Below, piece after piece: positions 27,306 to 33,781 of a stretch of 64,000 bases of DNA. Under the pieces are notes generated by a model, which was given only the letters and a program-made list of their open reading frames with translations, was not told where the DNA came from and did no database searches. Each line of letters opens with the position of its first letter. The stretch's first letter is position 1. A program made the position numbers and the translations under genes. The DNA is from Lysobacter helvus. Lineage in GTDB: Bacteria > Pseudomonadota > Gammaproteobacteria > Xanthomonadales > Xanthomonadaceae. The stretch covers positions 1,550,001 to 1,614,000 of the forward strand of contig NZ_AP024546.1 of the NCBI RefSeq assembly GCF_018406645.1. Reading direction: 5' to 3'.

Positions 27306-28199
27306 TTATTTCTTGGTGTCGTCGGTCGGGTACCGGATGACGAGTGCCTGCGCAATGAGGCCGGCCATCTCGTGCGGAATGCTTCTGGCGGCACCGTCAG
27401 CCATGAAGGATGCGCCCCGTCCAGCGGGATTGAACACGCGGACCAGGTCGGGGTTACGGCCTGTGGAATCGATCCACCATCCAGGAAGCGCAACAACCGG
27501 AACCACGTTGATGGAAGCCTTTAACGTGTCCCGCAGATAGGTTCGAAGCCATTCCGCCTGGCGCCGAGCCTGTTCGATAGGCCCCCTGCTCGCGAAATGG
27601 GGGAATCGGAGAACCTCACCATCAAAGCTGACTTTGTGGGCGTCGGGATGTGTCTTCGCAGGCTTGCGGACCGACTTGGTTTCAACCATGTAAACGGCGC
27701 GCGGGCCAATCACAACGTGGTCGAGGTTGAACTTGTCGCCCGGGACGTCGTGGATGACCGTGCAGCCTGAAGCGATCAAACGGTTTAGTTGCTGTGCTGT
27801 GAATAGTTCGGCCTTCAGCCCTTCGTTCGCGCGCCGGCGAAGTCTGCCATGGTGAACGATGTGGCGGATTGACCAAGCAACGAGCGCTATGAACGCGATC
27901 AGGAAGATCCATTCGCCAACCCCCCAGCGGACGTGGCCCCACTCGACCTTTGAAAGGGCCCATACAGCGAGAAAGTAAGGACCAAGCCAAAACAGCATTA
28001 GCAGAGCAGCTTGCGCGCTATCGGTGTGATCCTCGATTCGCTTTCTCAGCTGCTCACCAGCCCCGTAAATCGCCTTGCCTTCGATAGGTGACCTGCGCCC
28101 ATCGCGATCCTGCCATTTTCGATGCAAAAAGATGAAGGCGACCGCTAGGAATGTAGGCAGGAGTACAGATGCGCAAACGATGACGACGTATAGGGGCAT
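27306..28199 (-). CDS. NERD nuclease-domain membrane protein
   Basis: 297 aa. A first membrane helix lies at residues 2-24 and a pair of helices at about 64-82 and 92-111. A NERD domain follows from about residue 125 (LKAELFTAQQLN), with the catalytic-type Asp in NLDHVVIGPRAVYMVETKS; the D...ExK pattern (Asp, Glu-Thr-Lys) is intact. NERD domains are restriction-endonuclease-fold nucleases, here anchored at the membrane. It is 74 bp upstream of the nuclease-helicase on the same strand and equally low in GC, so the two may form one accessory unit. The cellular role is unproven. Confidence 0.85.
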   Translation of the reverse strand: MPLYVVIVCASVLLPTFLAVAFIFLHRKWQDRDGRRSPIEGKAIYGAGEQLRKRIEDHTDSAQAALLMLFWLGPYFLAVWALSKVEWGHVRWGVGEWIFLIAFIALVAWSIRHIVHHGRLRRRANEGLKAELFTAQQLNRLIASGCTVIHDVPGDKFNLDHVVIGPRAVYMVETKSVRKPAKTHPDAHKVSFDGEVLRFPHFASRGPIEQARRQAEWLRTYLRDTLKASINVVPVVALPGWWIDSTGRNPDLVRVFNPAGRGASFMADGAARSIPHEMAGLIAQALVIRYPTDDTKK

Positions 28200-28329
28200 G
28201 GCTTGTCTGGTCGGGCTGCGTGTTAAGTAGATTGAACCACAACGACTCGTCCAGACATGGACGTGGTGCGGAGAGGCGGTGGTGGCGCGGGGTGCCAGCG
28301 CCGATGGCCTTGGGCGCGCAAAGCGGGGC

Positions 28330-28602
28330 GCTTATCGCAAAGCGGGGGAAGCTGATCGCAGCGATCGGGGCGCTTATCTCAAGCTATCGAAACCTGGATT
28401 CAGCCAAATGGAAGCCGAGCGCAAGCAGTTTTGCGCTGATCTCAAGTCATCGGAAGCTGATCCCACGCAATCGCGAGATGATCTCAAGCTAGCGCGAGCT
28501 GATCTCAAGCAAGTGCCAGTTGGTCTCAAGCAGTCGCGATCTGATCTCAACCGGTCGTGCCCTGATCGCAAAGCTACGGAGGCCAATCACAACGTCTCCG
28601 AC
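28330..28602. repeat. Thirteen-unit 21-bp degenerate tandem repeat array
   Basis: A core close to GCTGATCTCAAGC recurs with exact 21-bp period and no gaps, with unit starts at 28330, 28351, 28372, 28393, 28414, 28435, 28456, 28477, 28498, 28519, 28540, 28561 and 28582. The most conserved units are at 28435, 28477 and 28498. Edge units are more diverged. Twenty-one bases is two helical turns, so every core faces the same side of the DNA. It is also seven codons, so open frames crossing it show heptads such as ARADLKQ, but those frames lack other coding evidence. The array begins about 130 bp upstream of the leftward NERD gene start. Confidence 0.85.
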
Positions 28603-28640
28603 TCTGTGCTTGTCGTCTTTCGTCATGAAGACGCGTGTCT

Positions 28641-28676
28641 CGTGGACAAGTTGAGTCCACGCGTCAGACGCGTCTG
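28641..28676. promoter_or_regulatory. Adjacent hairpin and palindrome
   Basis: CGTGGAC (28641-28647) pairs with GTCCACG (28655-28661) across a 7-nt loop. Three bases later the perfect palindrome CAGACGCGTCTG occupies 28665-28676. Two strong dyads this close, in a non-coding interval next to a repeat array, look like protein-binding sites. Confidence 0.45.
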
Positions 28677-28868
28677 TGCGTTGTCGCGTTTCCGTCCAAT
28701 TGGCGGACACCAATATCGGGCGCAGTCTTCTCGACGGAGTCCAACACTCCTCTAGGCGCGTCAACATCACGCGGTACCGCATGGCCCCTGCGTCGGGAGG
28801 GGACCTAATACAACACCTCGCGAGGGGGAATACGTTCACCGCCCTAGAGCGGTTTGGCCTCCCGACAC

Positions 28869-28895
28869 CTTTGCGCCGCGCACCGCGGCGCAAAG
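28869..28895. promoter_or_regulatory. Strong 12-bp-stem hairpin upstream of the XAC0095-like gene
   Basis: CTTTGCGCCGCG (28869-28880), loop CAC, then the exact complement CGCGGCGCAAAG (28884-28895). It ends 28 bp before the ATG at 28924, so it would lie in the 5' leader of that gene. There is no T-tract on the plus strand, so it is not a standard terminator in that direction. Confidence 0.5.
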
Positions 28896-28923
28896 CTCTT
28901 CCCCAAATCGTCGGAGGTCACAC

Positions 28924-29166
28924 ATGCAACCTTCCGCCCGAGCGCCCACCGTCTACGCGCTCCCCGAAACCGCCCACGTCGAACTGATCCAGATTCGCGA
29001 TCACCTGCGCCTGCTGGCCTTCCTCGCGGATACCGGTTCCAACGCCAGCCGCCACGATGCGGAACTCCGCCCGCACGCACTCGCCTGGTGGTTCACGCGC
29101 CTGGCGCGCGACATCGACGGCATCGTCGAAGCGACCTATTGGTCGGCGGACGTCGCGAACGGTTGA
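28924..29166 (+). CDS. XAC0095-like small protein
   Basis: 80 aa. The pattern of a short N-terminal strand (VYALPETAHVEL), a long helix (IQIRDHLRLLAFLADTG) and a second helix with Trp-Trp (HALAWWFTRLARDIDGIV) is that of the XAC0095-like proteins confined to Xanthomonadaceae, whose function is unknown. The start is supported by GGAGG about 9 bp upstream (TCGGAGGTCACACATG). Leader hairpin noted separately. Confidence 0.7.
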   Translation: MQPSARAPTVYALPETAHVELIQIRDHLRLLAFLADTGSNASRHDAELRPHALAWWFTRLARDIDGIVEATYWSADVANG

Positions 29167-29221
29167 TGGCTTCTGCTTTCGCTTTCAACCGAAGGAACGA
29201 CATTACCCAACGCTCCGGTGA

Positions 29222-29336
29222 GGCGCACCGCACGCCGAGCCAATCCCGCGCAGCCGTCCATGGATGGACGGCGCCGATGCTCGCAGCCAGGGATGGCGAG
29301 GCAGCGGAGCGGGATTGGCTGGGCGTGCAGTGCGCC
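29222..29336. repeat. Inverted-repeat element A
   Basis: Two 28-bp arms, 29222-29249 and 29309-29336, are complementary with two mismatches (ends GCGCAC...CCAATCCCGC). Inside, GCCGTCCAT (29253-29261) pairs with ATGGACGGC (29264-29272) across GG. The outer-arm plus CCATGGATGG inner-hairpin plan is shared with element B 100 bp further on, which suggests members of one repeat family. Confidence 0.75.
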
Positions 29337-29437
29337 GTCGGTCCGAGTGCAGCTGTTCGCCAGCGACCCAACGATCCGGTGCAAGGCGCTACCCCTACGC
29401 AGCGTCGCAACGATCCGATCGCGAAGCGCGCCGACGT

Positions 29438-29538
29438 GATGAGGGCCAAGGGTCCTTGAAGTGCGCCATGGATGGCGCACGGCCGGTGCTTGGAGCTGGA
29501 CAGCGGAACGCGCCGGGCAAGGACCCTTGGCCCTCATC
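29438..29538. repeat. Inverted-repeat element B with perfect 21-bp arms
   Basis: The arms at 29438-29458 and 29518-29538 are exact complements over 21 bp (GATGAGGGCCAAGG... against ...CCTTGGCCCTCATC). An inner hairpin GTGCGCCAT-GG-ATGGCGCAC occupies 29461-29480, directly after the left arm. There is no coding sequence inside, so it could be a miniature inverted-repeat element or a structured intergenic repeat. Confidence 0.8.
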
Positions 29539-29580
29539 GCGGCGGAGCGCCGTGCCGGAGGAGGTTCAACAACCTCGCTT

Positions 29581-29606
29581 CTGGATCCCGCCTTCGCGGG
29601 GATGAC
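29581..29606. repeat. REP-like unit (CCCGC-CTTC-GCGGG)
   Basis: CTGGATCCCGCC followed by TTCGCGGGGATGAC, the small palindromic unit with CCCGC/GCGGG stem that is dispersed in many proteobacterial intergenic regions. Only one copy is seen in this window. Confidence 0.6.
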
Positions 29607-29708
29607 AAGCCGCAAGCCACCAATCTGAACGACCCTCGCTCCCCCGTCGCACCCCGAAGCCCCATACTCCGCCGCCGCCCCTCCGGCGGCCCGCTCCCGA
29701 GAAACGCC

Positions 29709-30266
29709 ATGGCCACCAAGGCCACCATCATCAAGGCCGAGCTCCAGGTCACCGACATGGACCGCCACTATTACGCCGCGCACAACCTCACGTTGGCGCA
29801 GCACCCGTCCGAAACCGTCGAGCGCCTGATGGTCCGCCTGCTGGGCTTCGCCCTGTACGCGGACGATCGCCTCGAGTTCGGCCGCGGCCTCAGCGACGAA
29901 GACGAACCCACCCTGTGGCGCCGCAACTATTCCGGCGAAATCGAACTCTGGATCGAACTCGGCCAGCCCGACGAATCCCGCCTGCGCAAGGCGAGCGCGA
30001 AGTCCGAGGAAGTCGTCGTGCTCACGTACGGCGGCCGCGCCAGCGAACTGTGGTGGACGAAGAATGCGGTGGGCCTGGCCCGCCTGCGCAACCTCACCGT
30101 GCTCGACATCGACGCGAACGCCGTCGATGCGATGGCGCGCCTGTTCGGCCGCGGCATGCGCCTCACCGCGATGATCCAGGACGGCGAAGTGCAGTTGATG
30201 TCCGCCGATGCGAACGTCGCGCTGCGCCCCGTGGTGCGCATGGCCTCGGCGTCGACCGCGGCCTGA
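29709..30266 (+). CDS. yaeQ: YaeQ family protein
   Basis: 185 aa, typical YaeQ length. Opens MATKATIIKAELQVTDMDRHYY and has the family's acidic/Trp-rich centre (DEPTLWRRNYSGEIELWIELGQPDE) and C-terminal strand ELWW. The fold is PD-(D/E)XK nuclease-like; in E. coli it is linked to transcription elongation, but its biochemical role is uncertain. The long stretch upstream is the repeat-filled interval, so its promoter probably sits in or next to that region. Confidence 0.92.
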   Translation: MATKATIIKAELQVTDMDRHYYAAHNLTLAQHPSETVERLMVRLLGFALYADDRLEFGRGLSDEDEPTLWRRNYSGEIELWIELGQPDESRLRKASAKSEEVVVLTYGGRASELWWTKNAVGLARLRNLTVLDIDANAVDAMARLFGRGMRLTAMIQDGEVQLMSADANVALRPVVRMASASTAA

Positions 30267-30665
30267 TCAACCCGCCAGCACGTCGCGCCAATACGGCACC
30301 GGCAGGAACGGCATGTACTCATGCCACCCCAGCACGAACGAAAATACGGCGTGGATCGCGGGCGACGACAAAAACGCCAGCACCAGGTACCACGCCAGTT
30401 CGCGCCGCGAGAACTTGAACGCGAAAGGCGGCAGCAACAACGTCGCCAGCGCCGGCACCGTGTAGTAGATCCACCACGGCAAGCCGGAATTGTTGCCGAA
30501 CTTCGCGAACATCATCCCGCCGACCACGACGATCGCCGCCACGCCGACCACCGGCTTGAGGTGCAGCGGGTGCGCACGATGGCGCGTCACGAAGCGCAGG
30601 ATCGCGACGAACACGACCAGCGACACCAGCACGAAACACCAGAACCGCAACGCGACCGAATCCAA
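30267..30665 (-). CDS. Four-helix membrane protein with TTG start
   Basis: 132 aa from a TTG at 30665 behind GGGGGAAG. No ATG exists upstream in a protein-like part of the frame. Hydrophobic helices at about residues 5-25, 35-53, 60-80 and 90-113; the C-terminus reads GWHEYMPFLPVPYW. Not recognised. It is convergent with yaeQ, with the stops adjacent, and follows the PAP2-like gene on the same strand. Confidence 0.6.
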   Translation of the reverse strand: MDSVALRFWCFVLVSLVVFVAILRFVTRHRAHPLHLKPVVGVAAIVVVGGMMFAKFGNNSGLPWWIYYTVPALATLLLPPFAFKFSRRELAWYLVLAFLSSPAIHAVFSFVLGWHEYMPFLPVPYWRDVLAG

Positions 30666-30697
30666 AGCGCTTCCCCCAAAGCGGATGAGGCGCGACT

Positions 30698-31435
30698 CTA
30701 TCGCGGATCGCTGCGCCCTGCGCCTTCGCGCCACGCCCCCGTCGCCGCGTGCAGCACCAGCACGATCGCCCACGTGATCCACAACGACCACAAGGTCTGC
30801 GAGAGGAAGTGCGCGCCGCGGAATTGCTGGATCCAGCCCCACGCCAGGCTCGCGGCGAACAACCCCAGCCACCACGCCACGCTCGCGCGCTTGCGCTCGG
30901 GCCACCACAACAACGCGAACGCCATCGCCCACGAGCCCGACGTCACGAAGGCCGCGGGGATGCAGCGCCCCAAGGCCACGTCCGCGCGCGGCGAGGTGAT
31001 CGTCGTCCACAAGTCCTGGTACGGCGCATGGCCACCGAACGCGTCGACATCCCACGGGCAATGCATCGGCCCGTAGAAGCGTTGCAGCACCCAGATGCAC
31101 GTCGGCACGACGACGAACGCCAGGGCCACGCACCACCACCGACGTCGATGCGTCGCGAAGAACCCGTCGCGCGCCCGCAACGTCGCCAACGCGACCGCCC
31201 ACGTCGCAAGCCCCGCGCCGATCAGCACGTACTTCATGTAGCGATGCAGGAAGTCCGTCATCACCCAGTCGTGGCGCCAGGGGAACACGCGCGTCTGCGC
31301 GTCGTAGTACGGCGCGGCGAGGGCCAGGTCGAGGCGCGTGGCGTGGAAGATCCACAATAAGGCGATCGCGGCCACCGCGAGACACGCGGTCTGCAAGGCG
31401 TAGAAGCGCGCGGGGAATCGCGGGCTGGGCTTCAA
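30698..31435 (-). CDS. PAP2-family membrane protein with degenerate catalytic motifs
   Basis: 245 aa with about six membrane helices and the layout of lipid phosphatases of the PAP2 superfamily: HCPWD region (125-129), GRCIPAAFVTSG (156-167) and RGAHFLSQTLW (206-216). In active relatives the second motif is of the form CFPGGHAS and the third ends with SH; here the catalytic histidines are replaced by Phe/Val and Gln. So the fold is clear but phosphatase activity is doubtful. Start TTG at 31435, overlapping the stop of the glycosyltransferase by 4 bp. Confidence 0.75.
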   Translation of the reverse strand: MKPSPRFPARFYALQTACLAVAAIALLWIFHATRLDLALAAPYYDAQTRVFPWRHDWVMTDFLHRYMKYVLIGAGLATWAVALATLRARDGFFATHRRRWWCVALAFVVVPTCIWVLQRFYGPMHCPWDVDAFGGHAPYQDLWTTITSPRADVALGRCIPAAFVTSGSWAMAFALLWWPERKRASVAWWLGLFAASLAWGWIQQFRGAHFLSQTLWSLWITWAIVLVLHAATGAWREGAGRSDPR

Positions 31436-32934
31436 GGACTCGTGCCGGCGTGCGCCGCCTCGGCGCCGTCGGGCGCGACGCGGAACACGATGCTACCCCG
31501 GTACGGCGCACCCAACGCCTGCGCCCGGTGCTGCCGCGCCGCCATGTAACGCTGCACGTCGTGCCAGGCCTCGGCCTTGCAGATCCAGACGCTGGCGCCG
31601 TCGTCGTGGTCCTCGACCAGTTCCGTTGCCGCGTCTTCGTCGTAGTGCGGGTTGATCGATGTGCCGTCGGCCTTCGGCACGCGGGCCAGCGTGACGTCTT
31701 CGACATCCGCGTTCAGGTGCAGCCGCAGCCCGTAGCGCATGCGGTCGTCGACGAACACCACCTGGTCGATCGCGCCCGGCACCCGTGCGCGGATCGCGTC
31801 GGCCCACGCGCGGGCATCCTGCGGCGAATCGATCGTCGCGCTGACGAGACGCAGACCGATCAGCAGCGGCACCCACGCGACCAGGCGGCGCCACGGCATC
31901 GGCCCGCCGATCTCCGCGCTGCGCACCGCGACCGCCAACGCCACCGGCGCGAACAACGGCAACACATACAACGGCAAGCGCGACCGCGCGATGCAGAACA
32001 CGAGCAACGGCAGGAACGTCCACGCCGCGAGCAACAGATCGACCGGATCATTCGCGCGCCCTTCGGGCTTGCGCCACTTCCGCACGTGCGCCGGCAATCC
32101 ACGCAACCACCCGAACCACAACACCGTCCACGGCAACGCCCCCAGCACCAGCGTCGGCCCGTACACCGCGAGCCACCCGTACCACTGCCCGTTGCGCCGG
32201 AACTCGTCGGTCGCGAACCGATCCACCACTTCCATCCCCAGGAAGTAGTGCAGCAACGCCGGATTGCGCGTCACCACCACCACGAACCACCACAACGCCA
32301 GCGCCGCGAACACGAACAAGCCGAGCGGATGGAACACGCGCCGCCGCGGCGTCACCGCGAACTCGACGAACACGATCGCGAGCAACGGCAACAACCCCGG
32401 CGGCCCCTTCGTGAGGAACGCGAGCGCGAACGCGGTCCATAGCAAGGCGTCCCATCCCAACCGCCCGCTGCCCCATCGCAACTCGACGTAGGCCCACATC
32501 GCGAGCGTCTCCCACGCGGCGAGCAGGAAGTCTGTAGTCACCAGTTGCGAGGCGATGGCCGGCGCCAACATCGTCGCGTACGCGATCGCGGCGAAGCGCG
32601 CGCGCTCGGGCACCAGGCGCAACGCGATCCGCCACACGCACCACGTGCTCAACAGGTACGCGAGCGCCACGGGGATGCGCGCCGCCCACGTGTTCATGCC
32701 GAACACCGCCAGGCTCGCGGCGACGGCCCAGTACGTCAGCGGCGGCTTCGTCCAGTGCCCCACGTCGTGCGTGCGATGCGGCACCAGCCAGTCGCCGCTC
32801 GACAGCATGTTGGCCGCCACGTTGGTGTAGCGACCTTCGTCCGGATCCCACAACCCGCGGCTGCCGAGGAACGCGAACGCGAGCGTCAGCACGACGAGCA
32901 CGACGAGCGTCCGTTGCATGCGAACCGTTGTCAT
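31432..32934 (-). CDS. ArnT/GT39-like membrane glycosyltransferase
   Basis: 500 aa from the ATG at 32934. It has the GT-C glycosyltransferase opening LWDPDEGRY (acidic catalytic pair), then THDVGHWTKPPLTYW and about eleven membrane helices, with a C-terminal periplasmic domain of about 130 residues. ArnT and relatives move sugars from undecaprenyl phosphate onto lipid A or proteins on the periplasmic face. The PAP2-like partner is translationally coupled downstream. Whether the acceptor is lipid A cannot be decided. Confidence 0.85.
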   Translation of the reverse strand: MTTVRMQRTLVVLVVLTLAFAFLGSRGLWDPDEGRYTNVAANMLSSGDWLVPHRTHDVGHWTKPPLTYWAVAASLAVFGMNTWAARIPVALAYLLSTWCVWRIALRLVPERARFAAIAYATMLAPAIASQLVTTDFLLAAWETLAMWAYVELRWGSGRLGWDALLWTAFALAFLTKGPPGLLPLLAIVFVEFAVTPRRRVFHPLGLFVFAALALWWFVVVVTRNPALLHYFLGMEVVDRFATDEFRRNGQWYGWLAVYGPTLVLGALPWTVLWFGWLRGLPAHVRKWRKPEGRANDPVDLLLAAWTFLPLLVFCIARSRLPLYVLPLFAPVALAVAVRSAEIGGPMPWRRLVAWVPLLIGLRLVSATIDSPQDARAWADAIRARVPGAIDQVVFVDDRMRYGLRLHLNADVEDVTLARVPKADGTSINPHYDEDAATELVEDHDDGASVWICKAEAWHDVQRYMAARQHRAQALGAPYRGSIVFRVAPDGAEAAHAGTSP

Positions 32935-33089
32935 CGCGGGCTCCACGCGGGCGCGCCCAGCGTGACTGCGGCCGCTGTAAGCGAACCTCAGGCCAGCCTG
33001 AGGCGCCTGTTAAGCGATCCGGCACGCGGCTGTCACCGGCACACCGGCATCCTGCGTCCACCCCACCCAGAACAGCGGAGCACGACCCC

Positions 33090-33611
33090 ATGGCACGCGA
33101 CATCCTCAAGACCCTCAAGGAAGAGCACGCAACGCTGCGTTCGCTGTTCGACCAGATGAAAGAGACGACCGACCGCGCCAAGAAGGGCCGCGCCGACCTG
33201 CTGGAGACGATCGAGCAGAACCTGTTGCCGCACGCCAAGTGGGAAGAGCAGGTGTTCTATCCCGCATTCAAGGAACGCTGCGACCGCGACGGCCTGCAGA
33301 CGCTGGCCGAGGCCATCGCCGAGCACCACGCGGTGGAGCACAGCGTGATCCCGGAAGTGCACGCGGCCGACGTGGAAACGCCGGAGTTCGCGGGGCGCGT
33401 CAAGGTGTTCGGCGAGTTCATCGACCACCACGCCAAGGAAGAAGAGAAGACCATGTTCAAGATGGTCCGCGAGCTGTTCAGCGCGGACGAGCTTGCGCAG
33501 ATGGACGAAGACTACGAGACCTGGAAGGCCTCCGACGCCGCCGCCAACCTCGTCTTTGCCGAGCAGGCGAAGGCCGGGTTGAAGGGTGCGGTGAAGTCGC
33601 TCATCCAGTAA
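33090..33611 (+). CDS. Hemerythrin HHE domain protein
   Basis: 173 aa, cytoplasmic, all-helical. Iron-binding residues appear in the expected order: His in KEEHATL, His and Glu in LLPHAKWEEQ, His in AEHHAVEH and His-His with Glu in FIDHHAKEEEK. HHE proteins bind a di-iron centre and serve as oxygen, NO or redox sensors or stores. It is divergent from the glycosyltransferase. Confidence 0.85.
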   Translation: MARDILKTLKEEHATLRSLFDQMKETTDRAKKGRADLLETIEQNLLPHAKWEEQVFYPAFKERCDRDGLQTLAEAIAEHHAVEHSVIPEVHAADVETPEFAGRVKVFGEFIDHHAKEEEKTMFKMVRELFSADELAQMDEDYETWKASDAAANLVFAEQAKAGLKGAVKSLIQ

Positions 33612-33781
33612 GGGTGTGCCGGTGCGGCGCGTCGGCCGGAGGCCGATGCGCCGCGACACCGGCTTTACTGCATTCAGCGCAATGAAGCCCGCGCGAAGGA
33701 TGCAGGCCACACATTTTCCCTGTCCGGTCGCGTAACAACGCGGCCGTTTCCATTTCTGCACAGGTGCAGGAACAGGGAACG

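Larger units (their letters stand above)
28200..28923. other. Gene-poor interval between the NERD gene and the XAC0095-like gene
   Basis: 724 bp without a convincing gene. It contains the 21-bp tandem array, a 7-bp stem hairpin (28641-28661), a perfect 12-bp palindrome (28665-28676) and a 12-bp-stem hairpin (28869-28895). Open frames across it (for example 28279-28755 on the plus strand) are composed mainly of the repeat and then of low-quality sequence, and no ribosome-binding site supports them. Promoters of the two outward-facing genes are expected here. Confidence 0.7.
29167..29708. other. Gene-free interval packed with inverted-repeat elements
   Basis: 542 bp between the XAC0095-like gene and yaeQ. 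Two large stem-forming elements (29222-29336 and 29438-29538), a small hairpin (GAGGTT-CAAC-AACCTC, 29561-29576) and a short REP-like unit (29581-29606) fill most of it. Open frames here are short, overlap each other on both strands and follow the repeat symmetry, so no gene is called. A structured RNA cannot be excluded. Confidence 0.7.

Noticed and set aside
28330-28602. CRISPR array
   Set aside because: Units are contiguous 21-mers with degenerate cores. There are no spacers of constant length and no cas genes nearby.
28641-28676. Attachment site of a phage or integron
   Set aside because: There is no integrase, no matching second copy and no tRNA in the window. The dyads fit operator-like sites better.
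28279-28755. Plus-strand frame encoding heptads over the 21-bp array
   Set aside because: The heptads follow directly from the 21-bp DNA period, and the flanks are not protein-like. No ribosome-binding site or homology is apparent. Kept as a repeat, not a gene.
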